NCBI GenBank assembly: GCA_964423645.1
Contig: CAYRFE010000020.1
Location: 1-64,000 of the forward strand
Direction: 5' to 3'
From: CAYRFE01 sp964423645 [NCBI: uncultured bacterium]
GTDB lineage: Bacteria; Macinerneyibacteriota; Macinerneyibacteria; Macinerneyibacteriales
Length of the DNA stretch: 64,000 bases
Below are positions 18,289-26,727 of the stretch, one piece after another (position 1 is the stretch's first letter; each line of letters opens with the position of its first letter). Made by a program: the position numbers and the translations under genes. The notes below the pieces were generated by a model. It was not told where the DNA came from. It was given only the letters and a program-made list of their open reading frames with translations, and ran no database searches.

Positions 18289-18562
18289 TATTTCCTCCCA
18301 ACGATCAAGTCAGATTATACGCAGAAATAACCTGACGGTCAAATACAATCGAAATAATCTGGAATATGAATAAATATGAATTACCCCGCAACAAGCTACG
18401 GATGTCCCCAAAACATTATATTTGAGTGCCCTCCCCAAACATCTCCCTTTAACGTTGGGAGGGGCTTAATTTCTAATATAATAGGGACTTCCTCACCCCT
18501 ATATAGAAAATATAGCAAAATTGGAAATTTTGAATTTTGCAAAGGTCTTAACACCAAAAACA
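18289..18562. other. Gene-free stretch with an imperfect inverted repeat
   Basis: No gene is supported in this ~270-base stretch. The arms GCCCTCCCCAA (18428-18438) and TTGGGAGGGGC (18455-18465) pair in 10 of 11 positions across a 16-nt loop. There is no T-run, so it may be a remnant repeat rather than a terminator. Confidence 0.4.
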
Positions 18563-18590
18563 AAAAAGGGAGGCATACGCCTCCCTTTTT
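18563..18590 (-). terminator. Strong terminator after the AOR operon
   Basis: A perfect 12-bp stem (AAAAAGGGAGGC with GCCTCCCTTTTT) and a 4-nt loop, ending in T-rich sequence, 22 bp after the AOR stop codon. Confidence 0.85.
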
Positions 18591-18611
18591 AAATTATAGC
18601 AAAAATTACAA

Positions 18612-20771
18612 TTAGAGATGTTTCTTCACAACTTCGATTAACTCAGGAAGATCCATCCCGATTTTTTTCAAGTGTTCGATCGTCGGCACACCGTTTTTCG
18701 TCCATCCGCGGCGCGCATATACCGCATCTTTAAGCTGTTCGTATTGATCTTCACGGAATTTACGCATGATCGCTACTTTCTCCTCAGATGTTTTACCCTT
18801 CGGATCGACACCAACTTTTTCAAGAAGTTGCTTATCATAACGCTCTTGGCGTGATTCATATTCTTCGACAGTAACAGGACCCATCGCACGATACGGAGAG
18901 TAGTCGTGTTCACGAAGACCTTTCCCGAGTCGAATATTTAAAATACGTTGAAAATTATACACTCTTTCCGATTGAAGTATCAATTCCTCTTTCGACAACG
19001 GTTCACCGGTAATCGCTTCATAAATGTCGCAATAGTTCTGAACATGTTCCGGCACTTTTGCAGGTTCGGCTGTTTGTGCATTGTCTTCAGGTTCAATATC
19101 ATTCCATGGAAGTTTGCACAAACCCTGCAATCCGAACCACGTTCTGAACATCGGAAAATAGTGCAAGGCTTCAGCTTTCTTTTCGAATGTAGGTATCTGA
19201 TTACGCACCATGTCCATAAAGATCAACCACGCCTCATCATGCTGAGGTCCTTTATTCGTGAATGCATAACCACCCTGCTGTGCAAGCGATTCTTTGGAAA
19301 CATATTGCGAATACTCAAGACCTTTATTTTCCATTCCGATATCATCAAGGAATTTTTTGTCGGCACCGAAATGCGCGGCAAAATGTTCTTTCATTTTCTT
19401 TACGCCTTGACCGACGACTACACCAAAACCTTCGCCGCGAGCCATCTGATGCAGCAGTTCCATAACAGATTCAAAATTACCCCAAGTCAGATCAAGCCCA
19501 CCGGTACGTTCTTTATTGAGTATACCGTATTCAAAACATTCCATTGCAAAAGCCGTTGAAGTACCAAACGAAATAGTGTCAATACCATACGTGTCACAAT
19601 AGAAGTTGATTTCAATAATACCTGCAGGGTCAAATACACAGATATTCGATCCGCATCCGCCTACAGTCTCGTATTCAGGACCGTCAACCGGGACTTTTGA
19701 ACCCTTATACGGACCGGTACGTAATTCAAAATTCTCAGCAACTTTTGCACATGCCATAGTACAGCCGTACCAACAACCGTCTGCTTTATTCGGTGACATA
19801 AAGTTGTCGATAAACAACTTAGAATGAATTTTTCCGGCATCTTTATGATTCCCGAATTTAAAATTCTTAACCGGTAAAAGATCGAACTCATTCATGATCT
19901 CATTAAGATGAGCGGTACCGATAACACGCATGTTACATTGTTTATCGTCATTTTTAATGATCTCATTATGCAGTTTCAAACCGGTTTCCTGTATTTTCCC
20001 AAGATCAACCGGATTATTGGAATCCGCCCGTGTTCCGGAATATTTTACCACAAGCGCCAGAATTTTTTTATCGCGGAATACACGCCCGATTCCTCCGCGA
20101 CCCGCTTGTTTAAAACGTACACATTTACGTTTACGATCATACAGTGAATAATTAAGCATTGCAATAAGTGCGTGTTCTGCAGCTGCACCGGTCGTCACGG
20201 TTGAAACATACGGTTTTTCTTCCTCGTTCTCAGCAAACATATCAATAAGTTCTTCTCCGAGAATATGACTGTTTTTATGCTCATCTGCGGCTTCCATCAT
20301 ATATATCTTACCATTGTCACCATCAATAAAGACAATCACGTCTTTATCAGCCTTTCCCTGTAACTCCAGGGCATCAAAACCGGAAAATTTCACAAACGGA
20401 CCAAAAAAACCGCCGACGTTCGAATCTATTGGGATATCAGTCTGCGGAGAAATGGTAACAACCAACGATTTGCCTGAACCGGGGTAATTAGTAGTCCCCC
20501 CGATAGGGCCGACTGCCATATTGATCTCATTTTCAGGATCGTTCCATTTTGTGGTCGGTTTTGTCGCATCCCATAATAGTTTGAGTCCGAATCCTTTACC
20601 GCCGATAAATTTTTTCTTCATCTCTTGCGAAACCGTTTTTTCGACAATTTTCTTATCGCCGACATTGACATATAACGTTCTCATATTATAACCCTTGATT
20701 GTCGGGCGTTTCTCATATGAGTATTCAGCAAGTAATTTATGGGTTTTTAATATTTCATTAATTTTTGCCAT
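18612..20771 (-). CDS. Aldehyde:ferredoxin oxidoreductase (tungsten/pterin enzyme)
   Basis: A 719-residue cytoplasmic enzyme of the AOR family. It oxidises an aldehyde to the acid, or runs in reverse, using a bis-pterin tungsten cofactor and ferredoxin. The N-terminal domain has the family blocks FIGGKGFGLKLLWD, GPIGGTTNYPGSGKS and SNVGGFFGPFVKFSGFD. The [4Fe-4S] site starts with C-x3-C-x3-C (CWYGCTMAC) near residue 350, and the fourth Cys is likely in LQGLCKLPWND. I chose the ATG at 20771, preceded by GAGGAG; the longer frame overlaps the ferredoxin. It forms a pair with the polyferredoxin 5 bp upstream and ends in a strong terminator. Confidence 0.93.
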   Translation of the reverse strand: MAKINEILKTHKLLAEYSYEKRPTIKGYNMRTLYVNVGDKKIVEKTVSQEMKKKFIGGKGFGLKLLWDATKPTTKWNDPENEINMAVGPIGGTTNYPGSGKSLVVTISPQTDIPIDSNVGGFFGPFVKFSGFDALELQGKADKDVIVFIDGDNGKIYMMEAADEHKNSHILGEELIDMFAENEEEKPYVSTVTTGAAAEHALIAMLNYSLYDRKRKCVRFKQAGRGGIGRVFRDKKILALVVKYSGTRADSNNPVDLGKIQETGLKLHNEIIKNDDKQCNMRVIGTAHLNEIMNEFDLLPVKNFKFGNHKDAGKIHSKLFIDNFMSPNKADGCWYGCTMACAKVAENFELRTGPYKGSKVPVDGPEYETVGGCGSNICVFDPAGIIEINFYCDTYGIDTISFGTSTAFAMECFEYGILNKERTGGLDLTWGNFESVMELLHQMARGEGFGVVVGQGVKKMKEHFAAHFGADKKFLDDIGMENKGLEYSQYVSKESLAQQGGYAFTNKGPQHDEAWLIFMDMVRNQIPTFEKKAEALHYFPMFRTWFGLQGLCKLPWNDIEPEDNAQTAEPAKVPEHVQNYCDIYEAITGEPLSKEELILQSERVYNFQRILNIRLGKGLREHDYSPYRAMGPVTVEEYESRQERYDKQLLEKVGVDPKGKTSEEKVAIMRKFREDQYEQLKDAVYARRGWTKNGVPTIEHLKKIGMDLPELIEVVKKHL

Positions 20772-20776
20772 ATCTA

Positions 20777-21166
20777 TCACTCCTCTACAATTTCGATTGC
20801 TTTTGTCGGACATTGACGAGCACATGCTCCGCACGCAATGCACTTAAACGGAAATTTATCGCCTTTTTTCCACATCATTGCATTGATCGGGCAAGCCGCA
20901 ACACATGCAAGACATCCCACGCACGTGTTTTTATTAAACATGACAACACCCTTGGCATTGACAGTTAATGCCCCGGTCGGGCACTCATCAACACATTTTT
21001 TGCAAGACTGATTACACACGACAATATCAATTTTTTTACTTTCATTGACATTAATTCGAATACATGACAGTTCAGGCTCATCTTTTTTGAAAAAAGTAGT
21101 TGAACATACACTCATACAGGTTCCACATGCGATACATTTTTCAGGATACGTCTTGAGATACTTCAT
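20777..21166 (-). CDS. Polyferredoxin with four [4Fe-4S] motifs, partner of AOR
   Basis: A 129-residue protein with four cysteine motifs that could bind four [4Fe-4S] clusters: CIACGTCMSVC, CNQSCKKCVDECP, CVGCLACVAACP and CIACGACARQCP. It matches the layout of the small iron-sulfur subunit (AorA) that precedes the large AOR subunit in multi-subunit AOR enzymes. It probably carries electrons between AOR and a soluble carrier. I chose the second ATG (21166): GGAGGG lies 9 nt before it but only 1 nt before the first ATG. Confidence 0.88.
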   Translation of the reverse strand: MKYLKTYPEKCIACGTCMSVCSTTFFKKDEPELSCIRINVNESKKIDIVVCNQSCKKCVDECPTGALTVNAKGVVMFNKNTCVGCLACVAACPINAMMWKKGDKFPFKCIACGACARQCPTKAIEIVEE

Positions 21167-21327
21167 AAACCTCATCCCTCCTTATTAATTTCATTGTGCT
21201 CTATTAATCATAACGCCAAAATATCCTTATCTTGCTTAGTCGTTATTACCTTACACGTACTTTCATAACATGTCAATTTCAAAACATTTTTTTGTATCTC
21301 GAACACCCGCTTAATATAATTCGGGGC

Positions 21328-21356
21328 TTGACAATACAACATTATGGCCGTATAAA
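21328..21356 (+). promoter_or_regulatory. Promoter of the small plus-strand gene
   Basis: TTGACA (21328-21333) and TATAAA (21351-21356) are 17 bp apart, 22 bp before the ATG at 21379. Confidence 0.7.
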
Positions 21357-21378
21357 AAATAGATATAGGGGGTATTAT

Positions 21379-21612
21379 ATGGAAGTAAATTCAATCAATA
21401 AAACAAATCAGGTTTATTCCAAACCTGCGGCTCCGACAAAACCAACGAATGAGTTACCTCAAGATTCTCAGCGTACGTTGAAAGAACAATCCTTGAACAC
21501 GAAAAAGGATGAGATGCAATCTGTTGATAAAGCTGTTTCATATGACAAAAGCGCTCGTGAAGTCAAAGGCTCGACAAAGGTGCAATCCTCGATGGTAGAC
21601 CTGGTACAATAG
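21379..21612 (+). CDS. Small polar protein of unknown function
   Basis: A 77-residue protein that I do not recognise. It is hydrophilic, rich in Lys, Ser, Thr and Gln, and probably disordered in the middle (SKPAAPTKPTNELPQDSQ), with a short hydrophobic end (SSMVDLVQ). The gene is well supported as a transcription unit: near-consensus promoter, AGGGGG ribosome binding site and a terminator 37 bp after the stop. The frame is open further upstream, but that region contains the promoter. It is one of few plus-strand genes here. Confidence 0.65.
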   Translation: MEVNSINKTNQVYSKPAAPTKPTNELPQDSQRTLKEQSLNTKKDEMQSVDKAVSYDKSAREVKGSTKVQSSMVDLVQ

Positions 21613-21645
21613 CTCCTCCGATCTGTTTTCGTGACTGCCTCCTTG

Positions 21646-21675
21646 AAAGCGGCGCACATGCGTCGCTTTTCTTTT
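21646..21675 (+). terminator. Terminator of the small plus-strand gene
   Basis: AAAGCGGCGCA and TGCGTCGCTTT pair over 11 positions with one G-U and a 2-nt CA turn (in practice a 4-nt loop). TTTTCTTTTT follows. Confidence 0.8.
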
Positions 21676-21979
21676 TATCAATAGCCTAACACATAGGATC
21701 AATTACATAATTCTTGATCGTGTAGAAACAAATTTTTGTTGCGATATAAGACTTTTACATAAATCAAATTTTCCAAATAATCTTTATTCTCTAAAAAGAA
21801 GTGGGGTCGCACAGGTCTCAGCGCAATAAATGAACGTAAGAAAAGGAGTTCTACTCTCTCATATCCGATTTACTATATTGATACGTTTCATAAAAGCATA
21901 TTTACATCTCTTCGGATTTACACGGGATTGGATCGGGATATATGCATTGAAGAACAGGTCGCTTAACACATGCTTGAGA
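21676..21979. other. Gene-free stretch
   Basis: About 300 bases between the terminator and the fumarase beta stop. I see no convincing gene, hairpin or promoter. A 77-codon frame at 21830 enters the fumarase gene antisense and has no ribosome binding site or family resemblance. Confidence 0.4.
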
Positions 21980-22519
21980 TTATTTCGGACTATCCTTTTG
22001 TTCATATACGTCATTCCCACGACAATCAATACCGACAATACACGGAAAATCCTTCACTTTTAATTCATATATCGCTTCAGCGCCAAGATCTTCAAATGCA
22101 ATCAGGCGTATTGATTCGATCTTTTGTGATAAATATGCCGCGATACCCCCGATAGAAATAAAATATACGGCTTGATGACGTATCAATGCCTCCTTCACAT
22201 ATGTCGCTCGTTTACCTTTTCCGATGCAGGCGATCATCCCTTGTTCGAGAAAAATTGGAGTATACGGATCCATCCGTGTTGCAGTTGTTGGGCCAATTGC
22301 ACACGTCAACGAACCGACTTTTGGAGGAGTGGGTCCTGCGTAAAATATGACAGCACCGTTTATTTCAATCGGCAACTGTTTTTTTTCGGCGAGTAACTCA
22401 AAGATTCGTTTGTGCGCGGCATCGCGAGCAGTATAAAGGGTGCCGGTAAGGGTTACTTCATCCCCTGCATGAAGTGAAGCAAGGGTATCTTTTGTTACAG
22501 GAAGTTTTAAATGAATCAT
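21980..22519 (-). CDS. Class I fumarate hydratase, beta subunit
   Basis: A 179-residue protein matching the C-terminal (beta) subunit of two-subunit class I fumarases and L-tartrate dehydratases. Supporting blocks are the GDEVTLTGTLYTARDAAHKR start, IFYAGPTPP, GPTTATRMDPYTP, MIACIGKG and the SIGGIAAYLS end region. With the alpha subunit it hydrates fumarate to malate using a labile [4Fe-4S] cluster. The ATG overlaps the alpha stop in ATGA. The longer upstream frame lies within the alpha gene. Tartrate dehydratase is an alternative specificity. Confidence 0.92.
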   Translation of the reverse strand: MIHLKLPVTKDTLASLHAGDEVTLTGTLYTARDAAHKRIFELLAEKKQLPIEINGAVIFYAGPTPPKVGSLTCAIGPTTATRMDPYTPIFLEQGMIACIGKGKRATYVKEALIRHQAVYFISIGGIAAYLSQKIESIRLIAFEDLGAEAIYELKVKDFPCIVGIDCRGNDVYEQKDSPK

Positions 22520-23361
22520 AATGTCACCGATGCATGACGTGCTGCATGGCAATTGATATTCACGGCGATGGGGAAACTTGCGATATGGCATGCAAATGTC
22601 TCTACAAAGACATCCAATGCCGTCACACTTCCTCCAAGTCCCTGAATTCCGACACCGGTTTCATTCACTGCCTTTAAAATATCATCCTCAAGAGAAGCAA
22701 TTTCATTTTCCGGATGACGTTGTCCGATAGGTCGCAACAGCGCCCTTTTTGCCAGTAACGGCGCATATTCAAACGTCCCGCCAAGTCCCACGCCGATCAG
22801 TACCGGCGGACACGGATTCGGTCCTGCATTCTTAACTGTATCACAGACAAAACCGATAATATCTTTTCTCTCGATGGTTGGAGGAAACATTTTCAACGCA
22901 CTGACATTTTCACTCCCTGCCCCCTTCGGCAAAAAAGATATTTTCAGATCATCTCCGGAAATCATAGTTATGTGTATGATTACCGGTGTATTATCTGTGG
23001 TATTTTGTCGTTTGATCGGATCAGAGACGACTGATGCGCGCAATGAAAACTCTGTATAGACCTCTCGAACCGCACAATTAAGTGCATCGGACAGGGTTCC
23101 ATTTTCTATCAACACATTTGAACCCAGCTCAACAAAAAACACACCGATGCCTGTGTCTTGGCATACCGGCAATTCGTCGGTTTTTGCAATTTCGGCGTTA
23201 TGAATAATTGCATCCATTATACGTCTCTCACGACCATGTACAGTATGCGTAGTCGTAGTCAGTGCGGTAAGAACATCTTCGGGTAGTATAAAATTAGCAT
23301 CATACACCAATTTTCTTACTGCTTTCAGAACAGTTGCGTACGTGATGCTGCGAAAGTACAT
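22516..23361 (-). CDS. Class I fumarate hydratase, alpha subunit
   Basis: A 281-residue subunit carrying the three conserved Cys regions of the [4Fe-4S] cluster: LPVCQDTG (about 65-72), GPNPCPP and NINCHAARH. Other landmarks are IFFVELG-like GVFFVELGS and LLRPIGQRHPE. It acts in the TCA cycle or in fumarate metabolism in the cytoplasm and is oxygen sensitive, which fits anaerobic growth. It begins 3 bp after the dnaB stop, so it may be carried on the ribosomal-protein/dnaB transcript. Confidence 0.93.
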   Translation of the reverse strand: MYFRSITYATVLKAVRKLVYDANFILPEDVLTALTTTTHTVHGRERRIMDAIIHNAEIAKTDELPVCQDTGIGVFFVELGSNVLIENGTLSDALNCAVREVYTEFSLRASVVSDPIKRQNTTDNTPVIIHITMISGDDLKISFLPKGAGSENVSALKMFPPTIERKDIIGFVCDTVKNAGPNPCPPVLIGVGLGGTFEYAPLLAKRALLRPIGQRHPENEIASLEDDILKAVNETGVGIQGLGGSVTALDVFVETFACHIASFPIAVNINCHAARHASVTL

Positions 23362-23364
23362 AGG

Positions 23365-24759
23365 TCAATCCTTTTCGAAAGAAAAGCTTTTAAATCGTCC
23401 GCAATCTCGTTCAAAAAAGAGTTTCACTTCACCGGTTGGTCCGTTACGATTTTTAGCAAGAATAACGTCCGTTGTATTATCGTCAGCTTTCTCTTTATTA
23501 TAATATGCTTCACGATATAAAAACATAACCATATCGGCATCCTGCTCTATCGCTCCCGACTCACGAAGATCCGATAATTGAGGCTTTTTCGATTCTCGTT
23601 GTTCCACCGCACGTGAAAGCTGAGACAATGCAATAACAGGAACTTTAAATTCTTTTGCAATTTCTTTTAACGAGCGGGATATTATCGTGACGCGTTCATT
23701 CATTGAAGCAGTAAACTCTTTTATATTCATCAATTGTAAGTAGTCAATGATAACTAATTTAATGTCAGAGTCTGCACGAGACAACAGGCGACGCATTTTT
23801 GCACGAATTTGAAGCGGTGTGGTCCCGGCTGAATCATCAATAAAAATAGGTAAGTTGTCGAGTCGCTGACCGGCATCATGAATACTTGCAAGTTGTGCCT
23901 GAGAAATAAATCCTTGCATTACTTGGTTGCCTTTTACACCTGCTTCCATGAATATAAAACGTTGCCCCAATTCATCTTTTGACATTTCAAGACTGAAAAC
24001 AGCCACTGCTTTATCTGACTCCATTGCAACATTACGTGCTATATTGAGTGCAAAAGCTGTTTTCCCCACAGATGGGCGAGCCGCAAGCACAATAAGCTGA
24101 CCGGGACGAAATCCTCCTATAATCGAATCCAGATCGCGATATCCGGTTATGATGGCGTCCTTTGAACGACCATGTTGTTTTATTTCTTCAATATAACTCA
24201 CTTGTTCATGAATAATAGACGGTAATTTCACAAAACTTGTGACACTCCGTTCATGCACAACATCAAATATTTTTCGTTCCGCCTGTTCAAGCAACATTTC
24301 AATATCCGCCGTCGACTGCAATGTCTCCTGATAAATACCGCTCAAAACATTTAACAAGCGACGTAAAAGAGATTTATTTTTAACTATTCGAATATATTCT
24401 TCATAATTGATTAATTCAGATGATTGTTCAAATACTGCACGAATAAACTCAAATCCCCCACAAATATCAGCAACATTACCATCAGATTTTGCAGTTCTGT
24501 CATATACAGTAATCGGCTGTTGTTTGAGAAAATCATACAGAACTATGGCATCGACAGCGGTTTGACCGCGTTTAAAAAGTTCCAGAATACCCCAATAAAG
24601 AACCTGATGTTCTTTTTTGAAAAACACTAAATAATCTTCACCCAATAATTCAACTGCATCCGGAATAATTGTATTATTAATGAGAAGCGCCCCAATAAGG
24701 GCGCTCTCAGCTTCAAGATCATAAACAGCGCTTGTTACTGCGGAACGCAACGGATCCAC
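23365..24759 (-). CDS. dnaB: Replicative DNA helicase DnaB
   Basis: A 464-residue hexameric helicase. The N-terminal domain (about 10-120) begins LEAESALIGALLIN. The RecA-like motor has Walker A ARPSVGKTAFALNIARN (about 220), the ALNIA and VAVFSLEMS blocks, Walker B IIDYLQLM and the LSQLSRAVEQR motif. No intein is present. It follows rplI by 9 bp in the order rpsF-ssb-rpsR-rplI-dnaB, which is common in bacteria. Confidence 0.97.
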   Translation of the reverse strand: MDPLRSAVTSAVYDLEAESALIGALLINNTIIPDAVELLGEDYLVFFKKEHQVLYWGILELFKRGQTAVDAIVLYDFLKQQPITVYDRTAKSDGNVADICGGFEFIRAVFEQSSELINYEEYIRIVKNKSLLRRLLNVLSGIYQETLQSTADIEMLLEQAERKIFDVVHERSVTSFVKLPSIIHEQVSYIEEIKQHGRSKDAIITGYRDLDSIIGGFRPGQLIVLAARPSVGKTAFALNIARNVAMESDKAVAVFSLEMSKDELGQRFIFMEAGVKGNQVMQGFISQAQLASIHDAGQRLDNLPIFIDDSAGTTPLQIRAKMRRLLSRADSDIKLVIIDYLQLMNIKEFTASMNERVTIISRSLKEIAKEFKVPVIALSQLSRAVEQRESKKPQLSDLRESGAIEQDADMVMFLYREAYYNKEKADDNTTDVILAKNRNGPTGEVKLFFERDCGRFKSFSFEKD

Positions 24760-24768
24760 ATGAACCTC

Positions 24769-25221
24769 TTACGCGTTACGTTCGTTCTCGACGGTCACGG
24801 TAAACGGAACCTCAAAACCCTTTGTAAACTTACACACAACGGTGTATTCACCAAGTTTATTGATATGATGTTTCATTACCAAATACTTTTTATCGATAGA
24901 AATTCCCGCTGCGGTCAATGTTTCGGTAATCGTTTGAAGGGTAACTGTACCAAAAAGCTTACCGTTTTCGCCTGCCTTCATAGATACAGTAAAATTTTTC
25001 CCTTTTACTTGATCTAAGAGTTCCTGATACTGCTTTTCTTTACGTAAAATTTTTCGATTTTGCATATTCTGAATGTTGTCCAACATTCTTTGTGCGCCAT
25101 CGGTATACACACTTGCTAATCCTGAAGGAACAAGGAAATTGCGTGCATATCCGTCTTTCACTTTTACAACATCGCCGGTCTCACCAAGATTCGGCACATT
25201 CTGTTTTAAAATGACTTTCAT
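24769..25221 (-). CDS. rplI: 50S ribosomal protein L9
   Basis: A 150-residue protein with the L9 N-terminal domain (MKVILKQNVPNLGETGDVV, then VKDGYARNFLVP), a long central helix (about 42-75) and a C-terminal domain. Its ATG overlaps the rpsR stop in ATGA. Confidence 0.97.
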   Translation of the reverse strand: MKVILKQNVPNLGETGDVVKVKDGYARNFLVPSGLASVYTDGAQRMLDNIQNMQNRKILRKEKQYQELLDQVKGKNFTVSMKAGENGKLFGTVTLQTITETLTAAGISIDKKYLVMKHHINKLGEYTVVCKFTKGFEVPFTVTVENERNA

Positions 25222-25544
25222 CTGTGATCCCTTCTTTCCTCACGACGATCGCGTTCGTCTCTCTGCGCTGAACGGAAATACTCTACTTTAAACGGTAATA
25301 ATGCGATCATACGTGCTCTTTTAACTTCACGTGCAAATATACGTTGATGTTTTGCACAAACACCGGTCCTTTGACGTGATGATATTTTACCGCGGTCAGA
25401 AAGAAATTCTTTCAAGAGATCAATGTTCTTATAATTGATATCTTTGACCTTAACATCACCCTTACAAATCTTACAATATTTTCTCCGGCGGTTAAACTCT
25501 GGTTTACCCGGACGGCGTGGTTTACTGTCTCTTTTTTCGCTCAT
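25218..25544 (-). CDS. rpsR: 30S ribosomal protein S18
   Basis: A 108-residue S18, longer than the usual 75-90. It has a basic, Arg-rich N-terminal tail and a charged C-terminal tail (SAQRDERDRREERRDH). The core contains RRKYCKICK and DRGKISSRQRTGVCAKHQR. Cysteines C24, C27 and a further Cys with His suggest a zinc-binding (C+) form. It is translated between ssb and rplI, and with S6 it binds the 30S platform. Confidence 0.96.
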   Translation of the reverse strand: MSEKRDSKPRRPGKPEFNRRRKYCKICKGDVKVKDINYKNIDLLKEFLSDRGKISSRQRTGVCAKHQRIFAREVKRARMIALLPFKVEYFRSAQRDERDRREERRDHR

Positions 25545-25559
25545 ACATCCTCCTCAACC

Positions 25560-26006
25560 CTAAAATGGGATATCGTCGTCACTTTGTTTCGATGTATCGC
25601 CAAACGGCACATCCGTCGGGCTATATACATCATCAGAAACCGATTCAATGCGTTTTTGCGCTTCTAACGGCGTTACAGAACCTTCGCGACGTTCTCCGGT
25701 CCCTAAGAACTGAATATTCTGCGCAACAATTTCAAAACTGGTACGTTTTTCACCGGTTTGATTGGTAAATGAACGAGACTGCAAACGTCCTTCAACAAGC
25801 ACCGGTTTACCCTTCGTGAGATATTGCTGGCATACATCCGCAAGTTTCTCCCATGCAACAACCGTAAAAAAAGAAGCTTCCTGTGAACCGAAATCATTCA
25901 CCGCAATCGAAAAACGAACAACCGTTTTTCCACTCTGCGTGGTGCGTGGTTCCGGATCACGGGTTAAATTTCCTGCTATGATCACTTTATTAAAGTTAAC
26001 TGCCAT
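25560..26006 (-). CDS. ssb: Single-stranded DNA-binding protein
   Basis: A 148-residue protein with an OB fold (about 1-110: VNFNKVIIAGNLTRDPEPR, then WEKLADVCQQYLTKGKPVLVEGRL). A short flexible linker and the acidic SSB tail DDDIPF follow, the site for partner proteins. It is placed between rpsF and rpsR, 2 bp after rpsF. Confidence 0.97.
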   Translation of the reverse strand: MAVNFNKVIIAGNLTRDPEPRTTQSGKTVVRFSIAVNDFGSQEASFFTVVAWEKLADVCQQYLTKGKPVLVEGRLQSRSFTNQTGEKRTSFEIVAQNIQFLGTGERREGSVTPLEAQKRIESVSDDVYSPTDVPFGDTSKQSDDDIPF

Positions 26007-26008
26007 AA

Positions 26009-26296
26009 TCAGTCTTCCTTTTTAATGAACATATGGCGCAGAAAAGCATCGTTTATCCGCATCTGACGTTTCAGTTCTTTCAGAATAGCTTCGTCAGCCA
26101 GAAACTCCATATACACGTAATGGGCCTCAGATTCCTTATTGATAAGGTACGTGAGTTTTTTCTTTCCCCATTCGTCTTTTTTGAGAATTTTTCCATTATT
26201 TTCAGCAATAACGGTCTCAAGTTTCTGAAGCATGACGTCACGCTTTTCCGAATCGATCGTCGATTTAGTAAGGATGACACCTTCATACATTCTCAT
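26009..26296 (-). CDS. rpsF: 30S ribosomal protein S6
   Basis: A 95-residue S6 starting MRMYEGVILT, with the ferredoxin-like fold and the end block LRHMFIKKED. I chose the ATG at 26296 with GGAGG 8 nt upstream. The frame is open for 12 more codons, which would consume the leader hairpins. It is first of the rpsF-ssb-rpsR-rplI-dnaB group, and its leader carries structures that could allow feedback by S6:S18. Confidence 0.95.
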   Translation of the reverse strand: MRMYEGVILTKSTIDSEKRDVMLQKLETVIAENNGKILKKDEWGKKKLTYLINKESEAHYVYMEFLADEAILKELKRQMRINDAFLRHMFIKKED

Positions 26297-26301
26297 ACGT
26301 A

Positions 26302-26356
26302 CAACCTCCCTTCGGGTATAAAGCACCCGCATCTATTTGTGCGGGGCAGGGAGTGC
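26302..26356 (-). promoter_or_regulatory. Structured leader of rpsF, candidate S6:S18 feedback element
   Basis: On the minus strand CCCGCA and TGCGGG form a 6-bp stem with an 8-nt loop, closed further out by GCA/TGC across an asymmetric internal loop. A CTCCCT upstream of it can pair with AGGGAG of the Shine-Dalgarno (AAGGGAGG), and CCC-GAA-GGG can also fold over the same site. The position fits the known S6:S18 leader, but the exact consensus was not checked. Confidence 0.5.
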
Positions 26357-26362
26357 CTACTC

Positions 26363-26677
26363 TTATTCGGCACTGTGCAGGCGCTGCATTATTTCTCGCG
26401 TCCGCACGACATAACCTTCCTTGTCACGGGCATATAACTCACTACCGTATGAACGAAATTCCTCTGCAGTCGTTTTGAACTTCGCACAAACTTCCTCAGT
26501 TAAATACAAGATTCCTGCATCTGTCGCTTGAGGATGTATCAATACTGTACGAGCGACCTCTTCATATATCGCATAATACGATATATCATTAAGTCCTTGC
26601 GTAATGGGGGTTTCTTTCTTACACGAAATGACCACCACACTCAACACGCACACTATCGTAATCAGCAAACGGTACAT
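26363..26677 (-). CDS. Small lipoprotein of unknown function
   Basis: A 104-residue protein with a lipoprotein signal peptide whose lipobox is VISC (Cys at about 19). The mature part of about 85 residues is helical and charged, and I do not recognise it. I chose the ATG at 26677 because GGGAGG precedes it. A good promoter lies directly upstream, and rpsF starts 66 bp after its stop, so this gene may be the first of the rpsF transcript. Confidence 0.65.
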   Translation of the reverse strand: MYRLLITIVCVLSVVVISCKKETPITQGLNDISYYAIYEEVARTVLIHPQATDAGILYLTEEVCAKFKTTAEEFRSYGSELYARDKEGYVVRTREIMQRLHSAE

Positions 26678-26698
26678 AGGGAACCTCCCGTGCACGAC

Positions 26699-26727
26699 AT
26701 AATACTCAATAACCGTGTGCCTGTCAA
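26699..26727 (-). promoter_or_regulatory. Promoter of the lipoprotein-rpsF transcript
   Basis: TTGACA (26722-26727) and TATTAT (26699-26704) are 17 bp apart on the minus strand. The palindrome CGTGCACG (26689-26696) lies near the expected transcription start. Confidence 0.7.

Noticed and set aside
18376-18615. A 79-codon plus-strand frame in the gene-free stretch before AOR
   Set aside because: It spans the imperfect inverted repeat and the AOR terminator and runs into the AOR stop. The product is low in sense (Pro- and Cys-rich start, repeat-derived), so it is probably chance.
21830-22063. A 77-codon plus-strand frame overlapping the end of the fumarase beta gene
   Set aside because: It has no ribosome binding site, runs antisense through a conserved gene and has no recognisable family features.
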